Assembly (NCBI GenBank): GCA_951802195.1
Contig: OX637620.1
Location: forward strand, 620,001-684,000
Direction of reading: 5' to 3'
Source of the DNA: Tausonia pullulans
Taxonomy: Eukaryota; Basidiomycota; Tremellomycetes; Cystofilobasidiales; Mrakiaceae
DNA: 64,000 nucleotides
Positions 41,857 through 55,000 of the stretch are shown one piece after another (position 1 is the first letter of the stretch; each line of letters starts with the position of its first letter). A program made the translations under genes and the position numbers. Below the pieces are notes generated by a model, which did not search any database, had not been told where the DNA came from, and worked only from the letters and a program-made list of their open reading frames with translations.

Positions 41857-43481
41857 ATGCCGCCCCAGCTTCGTCATAAGCGAGAACGCGTCCCGCTCGC
41901 GGTGTTGCCTCTAGCCTCTTCGTCATCCTCCACCACAACCAAGGCCTCCCCGCGCTCGGCTACTTGCCCGAAGGCTAATCCGGCGGGATACGAGACGCGA
42001 AGCAGCAGACAGTGAGCGCCTTCTTCTCTTCCTAACTCCCTTCGCTGTCTTCGGCATGGACGAACTCCCTCTGCTCTCTTCGACGTGGACGGTCCTGACC
42101 CTGCTCTTTCCTCTCTCCCAGACCCCACCCTCTCTCGCTCGGGTCGGCCATCCTGGTCGAGGAGGACGCGCTCATTGTATCGGACTCTGCCTACTCGCCA
42201 CGAAGGGTTCTCTACCGGGCCTCGCCGGCGCGGACGCTGACGCCCAAGGCGATTCGGCAATCGGAGTGAGTGGAGAAGGAGCGAGCTGAAAGGCGTGGTG
42301 CGTTCACTTTGACTGACGACGTCTCCTCCTCCTCATTATGCCCTATCTACATTTCTTTTCGACCAATTCACCCCCTCTCCATCTATCCATCCAGCCCTGG
42401 CTCGCCGTTTCTCATCGCGCCTCCCTCGCCGTTCCCGCAAACGAAGGCTGCCACTTCCTCTAGCAACACACGCGCAGGCCTACCGCCCTCGTCCGTCTCG
42501 TCCCTCCTCGCCTCCCCATCGACGTCATTCCACCGGGCGTCCATCCACGTCTCTGCTACGCCCACAAGACGTCAGAAGACGCTCTCAGCCCCACCGAGCC
42601 CACTGGAATTTCATACAATAGCGCTCCCGGCGACAGCATCGGCGTCCAACCTCCCACCAGGGACGGGCGGCTGTGGCTTCGACATCTGGGTGGACGACGA
42701 TCAGACATCAATGTCACCACCACCTAAGTCGCATCATTGTGCCTCGGGCCCCACCGAGCCGTCTTCCTTCCTCTCGTCGTCGTGGACTGCTGCGGGACCG
42801 AGCAGCAGTGGCAGTAGCATCGTTGGCGACTCGGACAAAGAAAACACATCGCCCATTCCGGCCTCCTCCTCGAAGACGACGAGGCCACTTCGACCATCAC
42901 CGCTCAAGCGGCTCCGAAGCAGGGAGACGGCCTCTCCTGTTCCTTCTGCCTCATCGTCCTCATCGTCAGCGTCGTCGTCGATTGCCTACGAGGGGACGCC
43001 ATCTCCGACGAAGAAACAGCACTCGGCCGAACCCGTCCTTCAATCTGTTGAGCCGGTCTCGCCGACAGGCTCCACATCAGCACGGCCGACATACAACCTC
43101 CGGAGTGCGACCAAGGCGAAGACGGCGTCCAGCAGCAGCCAGACCCGCACCGACGCGAAGGACAAGGGCCGGCAGCAGGACGTCGAGGCTTTGGCAGCTG
43201 ACGCGTCCGAGGAGCACGAGGTCGAGCTGGCGCTCACACCCAGGGTGACTTCGAGAAGGAGTCGGGCTGTCAGCGGGTTGGGAATGGCGACGTTGAGGAA
43301 GGGCAGGGGAGAGCAAACGTCGTCCTCGGTGACTCTGCCACCGTTGCCTCCTTTACCAGTGCTGGGGGCAGGGTTGATGCCTGGTACTGCTGCTAGTGCT
43401 CATATCGACGCGGTCGCTCCGGTTGTGCCGACGCGACGAAGTAGACGGTTGAGTGCAAGTCGAGCGTCGGCGGCGATGTGA
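41857..43481 (+). CDS. Disordered Ser/Pro-rich protein with KEN box
   Basis: I do not recognise the family. ATG 41857 opens MPPQLRHKRERVPLAVLPLA; introns near 42014-42119 and 42268-42391 lead into a long last exon. The roughly 460 residues are almost all low-complexity Ser, Pro, Thr and Ala. GDSDKENTSPI contains a KEN box (codons 42837-42845), the degron read by APC/C-Cdh1, next to Ser/Thr-Pro sites and a basic cluster PSPLKRLRSRE. Further basic patches (RRSRRLSASRA at the C-terminus) suggest a nuclear protein. The combination is common in cell-cycle regulators such as securin or Cdc6-like proteins, but no fold ties it to one. The exon edges before 42391 are approximate. Confidence 0.6.
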
Positions 43482-43788
43482 GATGTGGATCCCTTTGATT
43501 GCTTTCTACCGGACTTGTTAACCTCTTGCTATCTAGTTGATCTTTGTGTCTGGATGTACTCCTATGCCATGTCTTGCCAAATCAGCGTCCGGTGAAGTTG
43601 GGCAGGCTGTCGATGATAAAAGATACCTCCTCCTTGTTGCGCGCTCGAAAGGCGGCGGAACACAGGAGCTCGCGCGCACGAGGGTGGCGGGTCGCTCGCT
43701 CGCTCGCTCTTACCCTTGGTCCAGGTCCGCCCTCGCTGGCCCTTGTCCCTCCCGACTACCAGCTCAATCTCCCCCTTCCCTCCAAGCG

Positions 43789-46358
43789 ATGGATGATACG
43801 CACGACGACAAACATCTCGCCCACCGGACCCTTCCCGAGATCGACGACAACGACAGCGTGATCGACAAGACCGATCACGACGTCGACGCCATCAACCTGT
43901 CAGTCTCGCCGCCACTGCTCCGCCCCCTCCTCCGATTCTGATACCTCTCTCCTCGCTCGTGCATCCATCCCCACAGAGACCCCTCCCAGTCGGCCGACGA
44001 GCTCAACATCCAGCGCATCCTCCCAGCGACGCAGGCGAGAGCCGAGCCTTCGACCGGGAGTGCCGGCGATGTTGACAAGGCGTTTGTCGGCGACCTGGTC
44101 GAGCGGTCAGCCGACAGGGACAATGGCGCCGACGAGGACGGGACTCGGTAATTTCTTCCCCGCCTATTCTCCTCTCGGCAAATTTGTTGAATCTCTCCCG
44201 ACTCGCTAGCAAGTCGGTGGGGTCGCACGAGGTTGGCAAATTCCCGGACCACACCGACGAAGACGCAGGCGACGACGCGGGCAATCACGCTGTCGACGAG
44301 AAAGGGGGCACCCCGTCGACGACGCTCAACAAGAAGACCAAGGCCGACTTCTATGCCGATTCCGCCCCGCCCAAGGATGAAAGCGATGCCCACATGTGAG
44401 AACATGTCCTAGAGTGGAAAGATGAGGCCGAGAGCTGATGGGAAGAGCTCTTGCAGGGTGAGGGAGGCGACCGACTCCAAGAAGTGCGATGGCTCTCAAG
44501 TGCGTCTCGCCTGCCGCCTTTGTTCTTCACGCACTCCCTGTGTTCGCTTGACCTGATCCCTCGTCCCCGCCTTCAAATCCAGTCTTGCGGGGGTCAGTCA
44601 ATGTTGCTCCCATCTTTTTCCATCTGGTGGCCGATTCTTGCCTCTCTTCAGGTACCATCGAGAAGGGAGACATCACCTTCGTGGTATGTGAGCTATCTAT
44701 TCCGCGTGCTCTCTCCGCCGCCCCGAGTTGTTGACTCTTCCCTCTTTGACATCAGACCTACTGGAAAGACTGTCCTTGGGGAGCCAGATGGATCAGCCGC
44801 CACCTCACGTATGATGTCTTTCTCGCCATATTAAACGAGCTTGCCGCTCCGCCCCTTTTCAAAGTGCGCGCGCTGACGACCACCGGCCGTTCCCCTTGGA
44901 TCTCTCGCTTCTTAGCTGTGTCTCTCCTGAGGTCTGGTATAAGGTTCATGAGAGGATTGGAAACGATGTGCGTCGCCCTCCCTATCAGGCCTCCGTCTCT
45001 GTTGTCCTGTTTGACAGGTCCTTCGATCTCCTCCAGGTCAGGAGCCTCCGGGGGTACCACGATCTCCCGAACGAGGTCCAGCAGCTAGTCAAGAACGCCT
45101 TCGACACCAACGTGAGTCGTCGTACGCCCGTCTGCACAGTCGGTCGGTCTTTCCTTTGACAGACTGTCATGACCCACCCAGACCGTGACCGGCATCAATA
45201 TGCTGCGCGTCCCGGAGCTCAGTGCATAAAATTCTCTCTGATATGGCGAGGCTCTCACCTTCTGACCAACCTAGTTACCCTCTGCCCTCAATAGAGCAAC
45301 TCATTGGCTTCTTTGGCGGAGGCCTCAACAGGCCAGGAACCAAGGCTCAGCTTGTCTCCCGCGTCACGGACGCCTTTGCTAAAGCCAAACTTGAGATCGA
45401 GGGCACGCTCGAGGAGCTCCTTGAGCGGGCGCAGAAGTACCACGAGACGATAGATAAGGGCGAGGCGAAAGAGGCAGATGGAATGCACGAGAGGATGGTC
45501 GAGCAAGTGGCGGAAGGTCCTGCGGAGTTAATAGACGGCGTTGAGGACAATGAGGAACAGACGGTGGGCGTCTTCATCGTCGTCCAGCTCCTGATCGTAT
45601 AGAAAACATTCAAGACTAACATAAAGTACCATCTTCCCCCAGAGTCCGGCCGAAGAGGAGGCGAGTGATAATGCTCGTCGTCGTCTCCCCTTTCTCGAGT
45701 TTATTGACCAACTGTCGTCGGATCGTCTCACAGGACGGCAGTAGTGCGGATTCTGTGTCCGGAGCTGGGCCTAGCACGGTGAATAGCTCTTCCTTGGACG
45801 CCTCCTCAGTTCGTCTGACCAACTCCTTCATTTGGTGTCGTACACAGCGTTCCAGGACCAGCGGCACGAAGCGCAAGAGAGCGTCCACTGTTAGCCCTCT
45901 CTCTGTCTCTCGTCCCACCTCGCATGCTCACCGTCGCCTGTTCTCCTTACCCAAGCCCAGCGAGTTGCCCAAGGATGCCAAACGGGTCAAGATGATGGTG
46001 ACGCCTATGACGCCCAACAAGAAAGCCCCCATCGCTACGAAGAAGACTCCCCCCGCCCGTCCCAAGGCCACCAAGACGAGACCGCCCCAGGCCCAGGGGA
46101 CAAGGTGGTCCTCCCGCCTTCATCGGAAGAATACCGAGTCTGAAACTGGCGACTCGAGTGCCGAGGAACTTGAGCCCGTGAGTTACATCGGTGTCTTTCC
46201 TGGTCTTTCTCGATCTTCTGACACCGTCGTTCTCACATCAGTCATCCGTGCTGCCTGCCCGTAACACTGGGCCGAAGACGCAGGCCACATCGTCATCGCC
46301 GGCCAAATCCACCCCGTCCAAGGTCGCATCGATTGGCACGGCCAAACCTCGGGCCTAG
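43789..46358 (+). CDS. PARP-type zinc-finger and SAP-like domain protein
   Basis: The gene is broken into more than ten small exons. An acidic N-terminus (MDDTHDDKHLAHRTLPEIDD and onward) leads to KKCDGSQSCGGTIEKGDITF with TYWKDCPWGARWISRHLTPE after it. This resembles the PARP-type finger, a DNA-nick sensor fold, as does the following SLRGYHDLPNEVQQLVKNAF. A splice (CTCA, GTGCAT donor, AATAG acceptor) then gives ELKQLIGFFGGGLNRPGTKA with QLVSRVTDAF, a good SAP-type DNA-binding motif. The C-terminus (from about 45960) is basic and nuclear-looking: DAKRVKMMVTPMTPNKKAP and RWSSRLHRKN, ending SIGTAKPRA at 46358. The joins between 45560 and 45960 are uncertain, since two frames are open there. A chromatin or DNA-repair role is inference from the domains. 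Confidence 0.62.
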
Positions 46359-46741
46359 ATTGGCCGCCCTGAGGTGCATTGTCCCTTCCCAGAGCGAAAT
46401 CGGCTACGAAGATCTCGAGCTGATCTCTTCTGCCTCTGCCTCTGACGAAGCCTGATGAGTCCGCTTGATTTCCATCGTTTCCTTTTTTTTTTTTTCTCTT
46501 TTCTGGGTTTCATTTTTCTCTTCTCCTTTCCGTCTCTGACTCTTCTCTTCTTCGTTATGCCCACCTCCTCCTCCTCCTCCTCCTCCTCCTCTCCCACGTT
46601 TGTCCTCTTTCACTCTCGAGATCGCGGTAGGAGAAAGACGACCTGTTTGCACGCACGCGCAAGAAAGATCAAACCAAGCCATGGAGGAAGTGAAACCATG
46701 AGGAGAAAACTATAAGACATAATCAAGGGCCCAGCGGCCCC
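46359..46741. other. Convergent intergenic region
   Basis: This 383-bp gap lies between two genes that converge. It holds long T-rich DNA (46480-46530) and a triplet repeat (separate entry), probably 3' untranslated DNA of both genes. Confidence 0.45.
46563..46591. repeat. CTC triplet microsatellite
   Basis: About nine tandem CTC units lie in the 3' flank between two converging genes. Length variation is expected. Confidence 0.9.
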
Positions 46742-49700
46742 TCAGAGAATCTGGCCGTATCGTTCGATACCCCGGCTCCTCGGGCTCCCACCGACGGCCT
46801 CTCGCTCGACGTCCTCGTCGTCATCGTCGTCGTCGCCGGCCGCTTTTGAGGTGATCGGCGCTGGCTCGAGCACCGAGCTCGCGAACTGCGCGAGGCCTGA
46901 GAAGAGCGAGGACCCGCCGATGCCGCCGGTCCTGGAGCCCGAGCCGAGGGAGGACGCTGAAGACGCCAGCTGGCCGCTAGTCCCGATCGCCAGGGACGAT
47001 CGGTGGGGGGGAATGGGGCGCGGAGGCGAGGCGGAGGGCGCGATGGACGCCTCCATCGCGGGCGATCCGGGCGAAGGGGACGCCCCCTGGCCTGACGCCG
47101 CTGGGGAGGGGTCTGTCGAGAAGAGTCTCGAAGCGAAGCCGGAGAAGAGACGACTGCCACCGGCCACGGGGGCGCCTCGTCGCCGGGTGGAGGAGCCGCC
47201 GCCGGCAATGAAACCTGCCGCTGATTGGCCCGAGGAGATGGCGGCATTGGTGCCTGACAGGTGGGATGTAAGTCGGCCAGAGGGATTGGGGGAGGAGGAG
47301 TCACCGAGGAAGGTGGACCGAATCGATTCATCGGACCGCGTCGGTCGCAAGGGACGCTCGGTGAGCGAAGGGTTCAACGCCGGGTCTAGCATCGCATCAA
47401 CGATGATGGAGAGGGGTCTTGAGGACCTGGAGGCAGCCGAACGCCCGCCGGGCCCATCCCTGCTCATTGAGTGTGGGTCGACCGCGGTTCCTGACGAGGA
47501 GCGAAAGACCTGAGACGACGCCGAGCGAAGTTTGAGACCTACCCCTTGACGCCCTGGAGGTGCCACAGCTCCGCCTGGACCGGCCATCACCCAATTCCCG
47601 CTGGGAGAGATGCGACCATCCGGAGTCGCTCCCGCGAAGATGCCGCGGAGGTTAGATCGGCTCGAGAGTCGCATCTGACTCGACGGGTGGTGGAGCGAGC
47701 CCGTTGGATCGTCCGCTGAAGGAGGGGCGAGGCTGTTGGAGGAGGAAGAGACTTGCGACGACGAAGCCGCGGCGTTGGGAAAGCTGGTGAGAGTGCTGTT
47801 GGGAGAAGGGGGAAGACCTGTCGAAGCTAGTGGCGGAGCTATAGTTGAGACAGCTCGTCGCATAGCACCGGAAGATGCAAACTCGACGTTGACGGTCGCA
47901 GCCGTTGCGGTCGCTGCTGCAGCGAGCTTGGGCGCAGCCCGCGAAGGGTGAAGCTTGCCAGACTCGGCGCCCTTTCGAGGAGAGGTTCGACCAGACGAGG
48001 CATCGCCATCAGACTCGTCGATGGGCGGCGTGACGAAGAATTTTGAGATTGGATTGATCCATCCATTGAGGGCGGAGGTTTGCCGGACAGGTTTGGCCCG
48101 AACTCGTCCTCGCTCATCCTCCTCCTCGTCATATAGAGCTGCTTCACGAAGCTTGACAGCCGACGATGGGTCGAGGATGACCTCGTTGATCGTGCCTCGA
48201 AGTGTCGAGAGCTCGGTGAAGACATCCTTGAAGAGCTTGACGAGCGCAAGAAAGTCCTTTCGCGTGACGAGACTTTGGAGCTTCTCCTGATCCGAAAAGG
48301 ACGGGTTCACACGTTCCTCCTTGCGCTCCGAGTCCATGACAGCGCGGAAGTGCATCCGGAACTCGGCGACCTCAGAGAGGATCGAGGTGATGGTAGATTT
48401 GGAGAGATGGCCGACGTCGCCGGGGAGGTGCTGCCGTTTGAGCCGTTTAGTAAGCGTCATGACGTCGGACTGGGAGATGCGGGTGAGAAGGCGGGCCATG
48501 TGGTCGATGAGGATGTGAAGGGAGGCCGTTCGAGGGTCCTGTACGGAGGACGACTCGGACTGCTGCTTGGGTGAAGATGGCGTGACGTCGCTATAGTAAG
48601 ATGGGGGCTGGCGGTCCGAGTTGGTCGATGAAGTTGTCGGCGAGAAAGGCAGTGAGGGTCGCGCCGTCGAGGGGCCAGCCTCGGCAGACGATGACAAAAT
48701 AGAGAAAAAGATACCTGCGTCTGCAAAGTCCGTCTGGGTCGCCGTCGACCGACTGAGAAGCATCATCGGGCGTCGCCGTACCTGCTTCTTCTTCTCCGGG
48801 CTCGGCTTCGCTCCACCAGTGACCTCGAGGTCTTCCATAGTGATGTGTTTTGGAAGCGAACTGCCGTTCTCGAGCTGGGATGCCGATACTCGGCGCGCCT
48901 CGTCGAAGGGGGACGCCCCGCCGTCCGTCCAGGGAGAGTGCATCGGTAAGTCGTCGCCGTAAGCGAACGTCTCGCCGCCATCGTCGTTCTCGCCATCGTC
49001 TCCGGACCTTCGCTCGGCGATTGAGTCGACCCCCTTAGGTCAACGAGGCAATGGTCAGTCTACATACCTTTCCAACATTGAGCGCTGAAAAGAGAAAACC
49101 AACCGAAAAGGCCCGCTGCACGCCCCGCGGGCGGTCCACGCTAAAGCTCCGTTTGAGGTGGCCCCGAGTCCAAGGCGCTGGTGGTCCAGCCGAGCCAGCA
49201 ACATTGGACGAACCGCGCGAGTTGCGTCTCGGAGCACCAAGCGGGTAAATTCCCGTCTTGCGGAACGTGGCCTCGTCATCGTCGACGATCGGCGATCGGA
49301 TCCCAACCGAGGGCGTATAGCTGCTCGTTGACGCAATGGAAGGTGCCCATGAGTCGTTCCGGCCGTGGCCGTGCCTGCGCATGCCTCCTGCCGAGCCGAT
49401 GGAGAGCGCCCAGCTATCCTTGCGGCCATGCTGGCGATGGTCCTCCGGGGCAGCCCGGTCGAGACCACCGTACGGCCGAGAGCTTGTGCTCGCGCCGAGC
49501 TCGTCCGAGAAGAAAGCCGTCGACGACCGCGAGATGGTGTTTCCTCCACGAGCACGGTCGGGGTCATCGGAGTAGTAGGTCTCTGGGTTAGAGCTGATTG
49601 GACCCGAGGCAGCAAGGCGCGACTCCGCGAGTGCATCTCGGATCTCGGTGTTGTCCTGCTTGAGGAGGACGTTCTCGGCCATAAGTGCGTCGAGGACATG

Positions 49701-50983
49701 CTGAACATCGGGGTTGGGAGCTCCGGGCAAGACCAGCTGCGAAGGAGAGGGCAATCAGCAACAGCCGAGCAGAGAGGGCACGTGTGACGGTTCGCTCACC
49801 TCTGCTTGCATCATCTCGAGACGAGCCTTTGCATCCGTTGCGACTTCCTTTGCAGCTTCCTCCCTCAGGCGGTTTGCCTGCTGTAGAGCGTTCTTGGCGC
49901 TCCTCAGCTTGTTCTCAAGCCCGGCTGCCGAACGAGAGCGCGTCAGCCTCGTGCCCAACACTCAGTACACAAACACAGACAACAAGGAAGCACCTATCGT
50001 CTCCTCGGCTCTCGTCGCTTTTCTTTCAGACTCCAGACGCTTCTTCTTGGCCGCTGCAAGCTCCTCCCTAAGCTCCGTCTTTTCCGTCTCGGCAGTCTTG
50101 AGCTTCTCTTCCCAGCCGGTGCTTCGTGCCTGGGCGCCAGCTTGACGCGAGAGCGCGCCTCGGACAGACGAGAGCTCAGCACGCAGGGTGGCGATGGACG
50201 AATCGGATAGGGTCAGGGATGTGAGAGATTGGAGAAGCCGCTGGGCAGAGGAGGAAAGCAAAGGTCGCGCGGCCGTCGCTGTCAGTCCTGAGCGCCAAAC
50301 ACACCCACCCGCAGGGACGAATCGCTAGAGACGTCCAGCAAACACTTACACGTTCGAGCTGCGAGTTCTCGCGTGTAGACTCGGCTAGCTTTGTGAGGAG
50401 TGTCTCGTTGCTGTGCTGGGCGGACGCGAGCCCGTTGTTGACCTCGATGAGTTCCCTCTCGGCCTGGTCCGCCTGGAGAGAGGGGGAGGGAAAGAGAAGA
50501 AGACGCGTCGTCACATCAGCCCTCAGTTCATGGGTATTCTTGTCGACTCTCAACAAGCCGCCTTTCCTGCCTGACTCGCAATATGGAGAGACACGTGCAA
50601 GGAAGGAAGTCTCGTAAAGGAGGAAAGAACGACGTGCTCGCTTTCTCTTCAGCTACACGTACCGCCGCCTTGAACGTCTGCTCCTTGTCCTCCGCACCGG
50701 CGACGAATGACTCGTGCCGCTCAAGGAGCTCCTGCCCGATCCGCGCACAGTACATGAGCTGGCCCTCGAGCTCCCGCTTCTCGTCCTCCCATCGGATTTC
50801 GGACCCGCTGCCGCAGCTGTGGGTGGAGGACGATGCCTCGTTTGGCAACGGCGGCGGCCAGCTGCTCGTACTGCCGACGCGTCGCTGGATGTTTTCGAGC
50901 GATGCCGTCAGGGACGAAATCGTCTGGTCCGGCGGGAAGACCGGCGTCGTGGGTGTCGACGGCGCTGGAAGAGCGTCCGCCAT
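46742..50983 (-). CDS. Large coiled-coil protein of unknown function
   Basis: Translation probably begins at ATG 50983 (MADALPAPSTPTTPVFPPDQ); the frame is open to an ATG-like codon at 51067. The first 450 residues, over several exons, are long coiled coils: EKRELEGQLMYCARIGQELL, AERELIEVNNGLASAQHSNE, EKLKTAETEKTELREELAAA and NALQQANRLREEAAKEVATD. A Ser-rich segment (RRHGHGRNDSWAPSIAS) follows. The long last exon contains a helical block of about 180 residues (HILIDHMARLLTRISQSDVM to LREAALYDEEEDERG) which looks like a folded, conserved domain, and ends in disorder with a Gly/Ser-rich tail. STATQTDFADAG is a distinct short motif. The layout suits a cytoskeletal or spindle-pole tether, but I cannot name a family. 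No membrane span is visible. Confidence 0.75.
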
Positions 50984-52034
50984 GTCGTCGGCTGGCCAGT
51001 GAATGGAGGTGATTGGAGAAGGGAGAGAGAAGCGATGAAGGGATGGAAGGAGAGGTGCTGAGTTCAAGGGAGGCGGAGTCTTGTCGCCAGCGACGCGTTG
51101 GGGAAGTGTGGGGGTCCGTGATCCTAGATTGTGACTGGGCTGGGGACCGAGCAGGGCGAGAACGACTCTGGGGTAGAGTCAAGAGCCCTGTAGCAGGCGA
51201 ACGAAGGGCTTGTGTGTTATGTCTGGGTAGGGGTGGTTAAGTGCGAGAGGGCGGAGCGTGCGCCCTTGGCAAGGGGTCGTCCGATCGTCGACCGGTGTAG
51301 GGAAAGGGCTCGTGCCCTTGGCTCCTCCTACACCTCCAGTCACGAGCAGAGTCAGGATCGCGTCCGCACATCCGAATGTCGCGTCGTCAAGGGCGCGAAA
51401 GCGTCTCTCTCTCGCGCGATTCCAACAAGCCACTCCATGTGGCAAAATAGCTGTAGGCCCCCCCCCAGAAAGACAAGTTATGGATAGAAGTCTAGCGAAG
51501 GCGAGATGCAACGGTCGAAAGATGATGCGAGTGGAAAGGAGAATGCAATGCGAAGGTAGTGCGGGAAGGAATAAGTACATGGGGGGGAAGGTGAGGGGAG
51601 AGAAGAGCGAAGGATGAAGGGGAGTGCAGGGCTGCGAGACGGAAAGTGTGGCGGAAGATGTTAGCTGAAGGGACTAGCTGCCCGGGTAATGTAGAAGCAC
51701 TCACTCAAGTTTGATCTTAGTCTACAACACACAGATAGCCAAAAAGTATCTCTCTTATTACTCGAGCGATACAGGGGCTCCTATCGAGACACTGAATTTG
51801 AAGCCCAGAGAGAACCATCAGTTTCGGTGCTCGTTCGAGCACACACGAGACGAGCGGCAAGGGCGTACGTACCTGAGGACGGAAAGGCGAAGGGCAGCCA
51901 GACACAAAGAGCTGAGCGCTGACGCGCCACAACGCGAGCGGTCTACTCCCGTTTGAAGCTGGAGAAGGAAAGGACGGATGATCACGGCATCAGCGGGAAA
52001 TCAGACCTAGAAGGCCATGGGCGCCAGTAAAAAC
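50984..52034. other. 1-kb intergenic region between two leftward genes
   Basis: The region holds the coiled-coil gene's promoter (right of 50984) and the 3' flank of the PPR gene (left of 52034). Frames of 60-130 codons occur on both strands without family features. DNA at 51690-51800 is locally AT-rich. I see no gene. Confidence 0.4.
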
Positions 52035-55000
52035 TCACGAATCAGGGGAGCGACCGTGGAACCGATTGCCCCAGGTCATTGGGACCCAGACCTCCGGCCG
52101 AGCCTCCTCACGCGCCTGGCTAAATTTGACCAGGTATTCGACGGCGCGGCCGTACCGGTGTTGGAGCCGGGCGTAATTGTCCGGGTCCAGCCGGGCAGCA
52201 GCGAGAGCCGGGAGCATGACGTCAAGAAGTCCACGGGCTGGCCGCCATCGCCGAATGTTGTAAGGATGAAGCTCGAGGGATGAGATGGAAATGGGAAGAT
52301 CAGGCGTGAAGGACCAGTCGAGTGGGTGCGCTGAAGGGGAGGCTTCGGAGAAAGATGAGGAGTTAATCGAATCGGAGAGCGAGTTCTCTTCTGGGACGTC
52401 CGACTCGGATGAAGGAGAGAAATTAGGGAGAGGAGAAAGTTCCGGGGTCGTCAGGCGCTCCAAATGGCTCGGGGAGAGACCACTTGGGCCAGAGAAGATG
52501 GCGTTGAAAAGGCCAGCCCGCTCTTGCCAGCCTGTCCGAGAATAGACGTTGTGATCGACCATCCCGTACGAAGTTCGGACTGAGCGCTGGAAGGTCTCGT
52601 CCGACTCAAGCACGCCAGGGGAGAGCGTGTCGTCTCCGTTGAGAGTGACGAGCTCCGCCTCGAGCAAGTGCCTCGTCTGCGCGTGTTCAGCGTCTCGCGA
52701 CACCAGCGCGCCGTCGATTGTCTTGCCTGTAGCCATCTCAAGCCGGCGGGAGAGGACCTCAAGCCGCCAGAGGACAATGTCGTTAAGGATCTGGAACGCT
52801 CGGTCAATCCGCCCAAGACCGGCGTAAGACTCGGCGAGTGACGACCACGCCTTGGCGTCGAAACCGAATCCCATCTCCGTCGCCGCACTCCATTGGCCGA
52901 GGACGTAGTCCATGGACTCCTCGGTGAGGCCCTCTGAGCAGCGGAAGAAGCCCGTGATAAGATGGTCCATCGCGACGGTCAACAGACCCGCCTGGTGAGG
53001 TGGCAGTGCCGAGTTTGAGTCGGCTGGGTCGATCGGGACGATCTGCTGCCTGGCGTAGCGGACGCACGTGTCCCACAATGTCTTGAGCATTTCAATCGAG
53101 GCACCGTCCTGCTGCTGGGCGCACGCTGCAAGAAGAGACTGGACGTGATCGACTTTGAGGACGTCACCCTTGCGGAAGATGAGATCACGGAAGGCATCCG
53201 TTGCAGCCCTAAACTGTCGGTTGGCCGAGAGCGCGAGGACGAGTTCCGTCATGACGAGGACGACCGGATCTGTGGCTGCCGGACCGCGGAAGTGCGCCCA
53301 GTAACTCTCTATCCTCCGGGGCTCATCCTTTGCCGGAATACCGGCAATCAACCGCTGGCAGAGTGTAACTGCCTGGGTGGGGCCGTTGGGTGTTGAGCGG
53401 AGGAAGCGAGAGATGCGGATGTACGTGTAGGCGGAGATGGGCACCTCGCGAGCCTTCATCTCACGGATGATGCGACGGACCTCGGCGACCGTTTCCTTCG
53501 GAGTAAGCTTGCCCCGCCAAACGCGGCGATGGGCCGTCTCGGCCACGGTCGGCGTATTGTGGGCGATGATGGCGGCGAGAATGGCGTCAAAGTGACGCTC
53601 CTCAGCCGAGATGCCCTGGCTCTCCATATGGCCGAGCATCGCGTGGGCGACTTCAAGGTCGCCGGACCGGGCGGCGGATCGAATTGCGATATAGTATGTC
53701 CGCTGGTCGGGAACGACGCTCCGTGAGGAGACATGACGCTCGAGTATGATGCGGAGTTGGGGCCAAGCGACTCCAGATCGGTCGTACGCCTCGAGGAGGC
53801 ACGTGAAGAGTCGCGAAAAGGCGTGGAGCTCGGTCTCCGTCGACGGAGCGTTCTGTCTCCGCATCTGGGCTGACTCCCAGATGCGCTCGACCTGAGGCCA
53901 GTTGGCCGCCCGAGCATACGCGCGAAGGAGGATCTCGTGGTCCTTGAAGTCGGCGGGGTCGACCTCGGCCACCTTGCGGTCGGACCACCGCTGGGCTGCT
54001 GCAACGTCATCCCTGGCGAGAGCTAGGAGCATCATCGTCCGATAAAACCTTCTCGCGAGCTTGATATCCGCGAATGGCTCGTCCGGGTCATTCCTGAAGC
54101 GCTCGAAGATCGTCTCCGCCGTGTAGACGTCTCGGCGTCGGTAGGCGATGAGAAGCATCAGGAAACCTCGGTCCGCATCCATCGGGAAGCCCAAGGGGCC
54201 GAGGGTGAACGAAAGCAAGTCGTGCGCCTCGTCGGTCCGGCCCGTTCCGCTGAAGGCCACGATGACCGACCGGTAGACCGACCATGGTGGGCGAGGGCCG
54301 GACGGAAGGGCGCCCGACGGGTCTTTCGACGTCCAACCAGGCCAGAAGCGGTCCATGGTCGCACGGGCACAGTCAACGAGCTCCAGCTCAGCCAGCCGGA
54401 CGATGTGCGCCTCGACTAGCTCCGATGTCAAAGGATCCCGGACGTCGAGCGAGTTGATGTCAAACTTGTTCCGAGGCTGAGACAGTGGCTGAGATTCCCT
54501 AACCTTCGGTTGAACGAAGGCCAGAGGATCTGGAGGCAAGCTGTGCCGGGGAATCTCGAGCAACTCGTCCTGGCTAAGGTCCGACGCATCGTAATACTCG
54601 TCCGCCCGATTCTTCGCCCGAAGGAAGGGGTCATCCGGATTCACGAGCGGCTGAGGAAAGTCATCCTCTGGCTCCGCAGGAGAGTCGAAGAGCGTGGACT
54701 CCTCCGCCGACCTGTATCGGAACTTGAGCCGCGGGCGTCGTTCAGGGGGTGTTCCTTGACCGTAAGCTTCCCTAAAGACTGGGTCAATCTCGTAATCGAG
54801 ATCGAGGTGAGGCGGCCTCTCTAACTGGCTAGTTGACGTATCGTCGGTAGAAGAGATGGCATCTCTGCCGTGAGTGGCAGTCGATGGACCGCCATTGGTT
54901 GCCGAAGGGGGGAGTGGCGGCAAAGACGGTTGAGCAGAGGGAGAGGCGATAGGAGGAGGAAGAGCCTTGGGAGGAGAGGAGGCGAGCAAGGGAACGGGGC

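Noticed and set aside
45616-45918. 100-codon antisense frame rich in helix-forming residues (LVRRTEEASKEELFTVLG)
   Set aside because: It lies opposite the PARP-finger gene where that gene's exons are unsettled, and no start region, intron pattern or family supports it. I treat it as a shadow, though the unsettled exons make this less certain than elsewhere.
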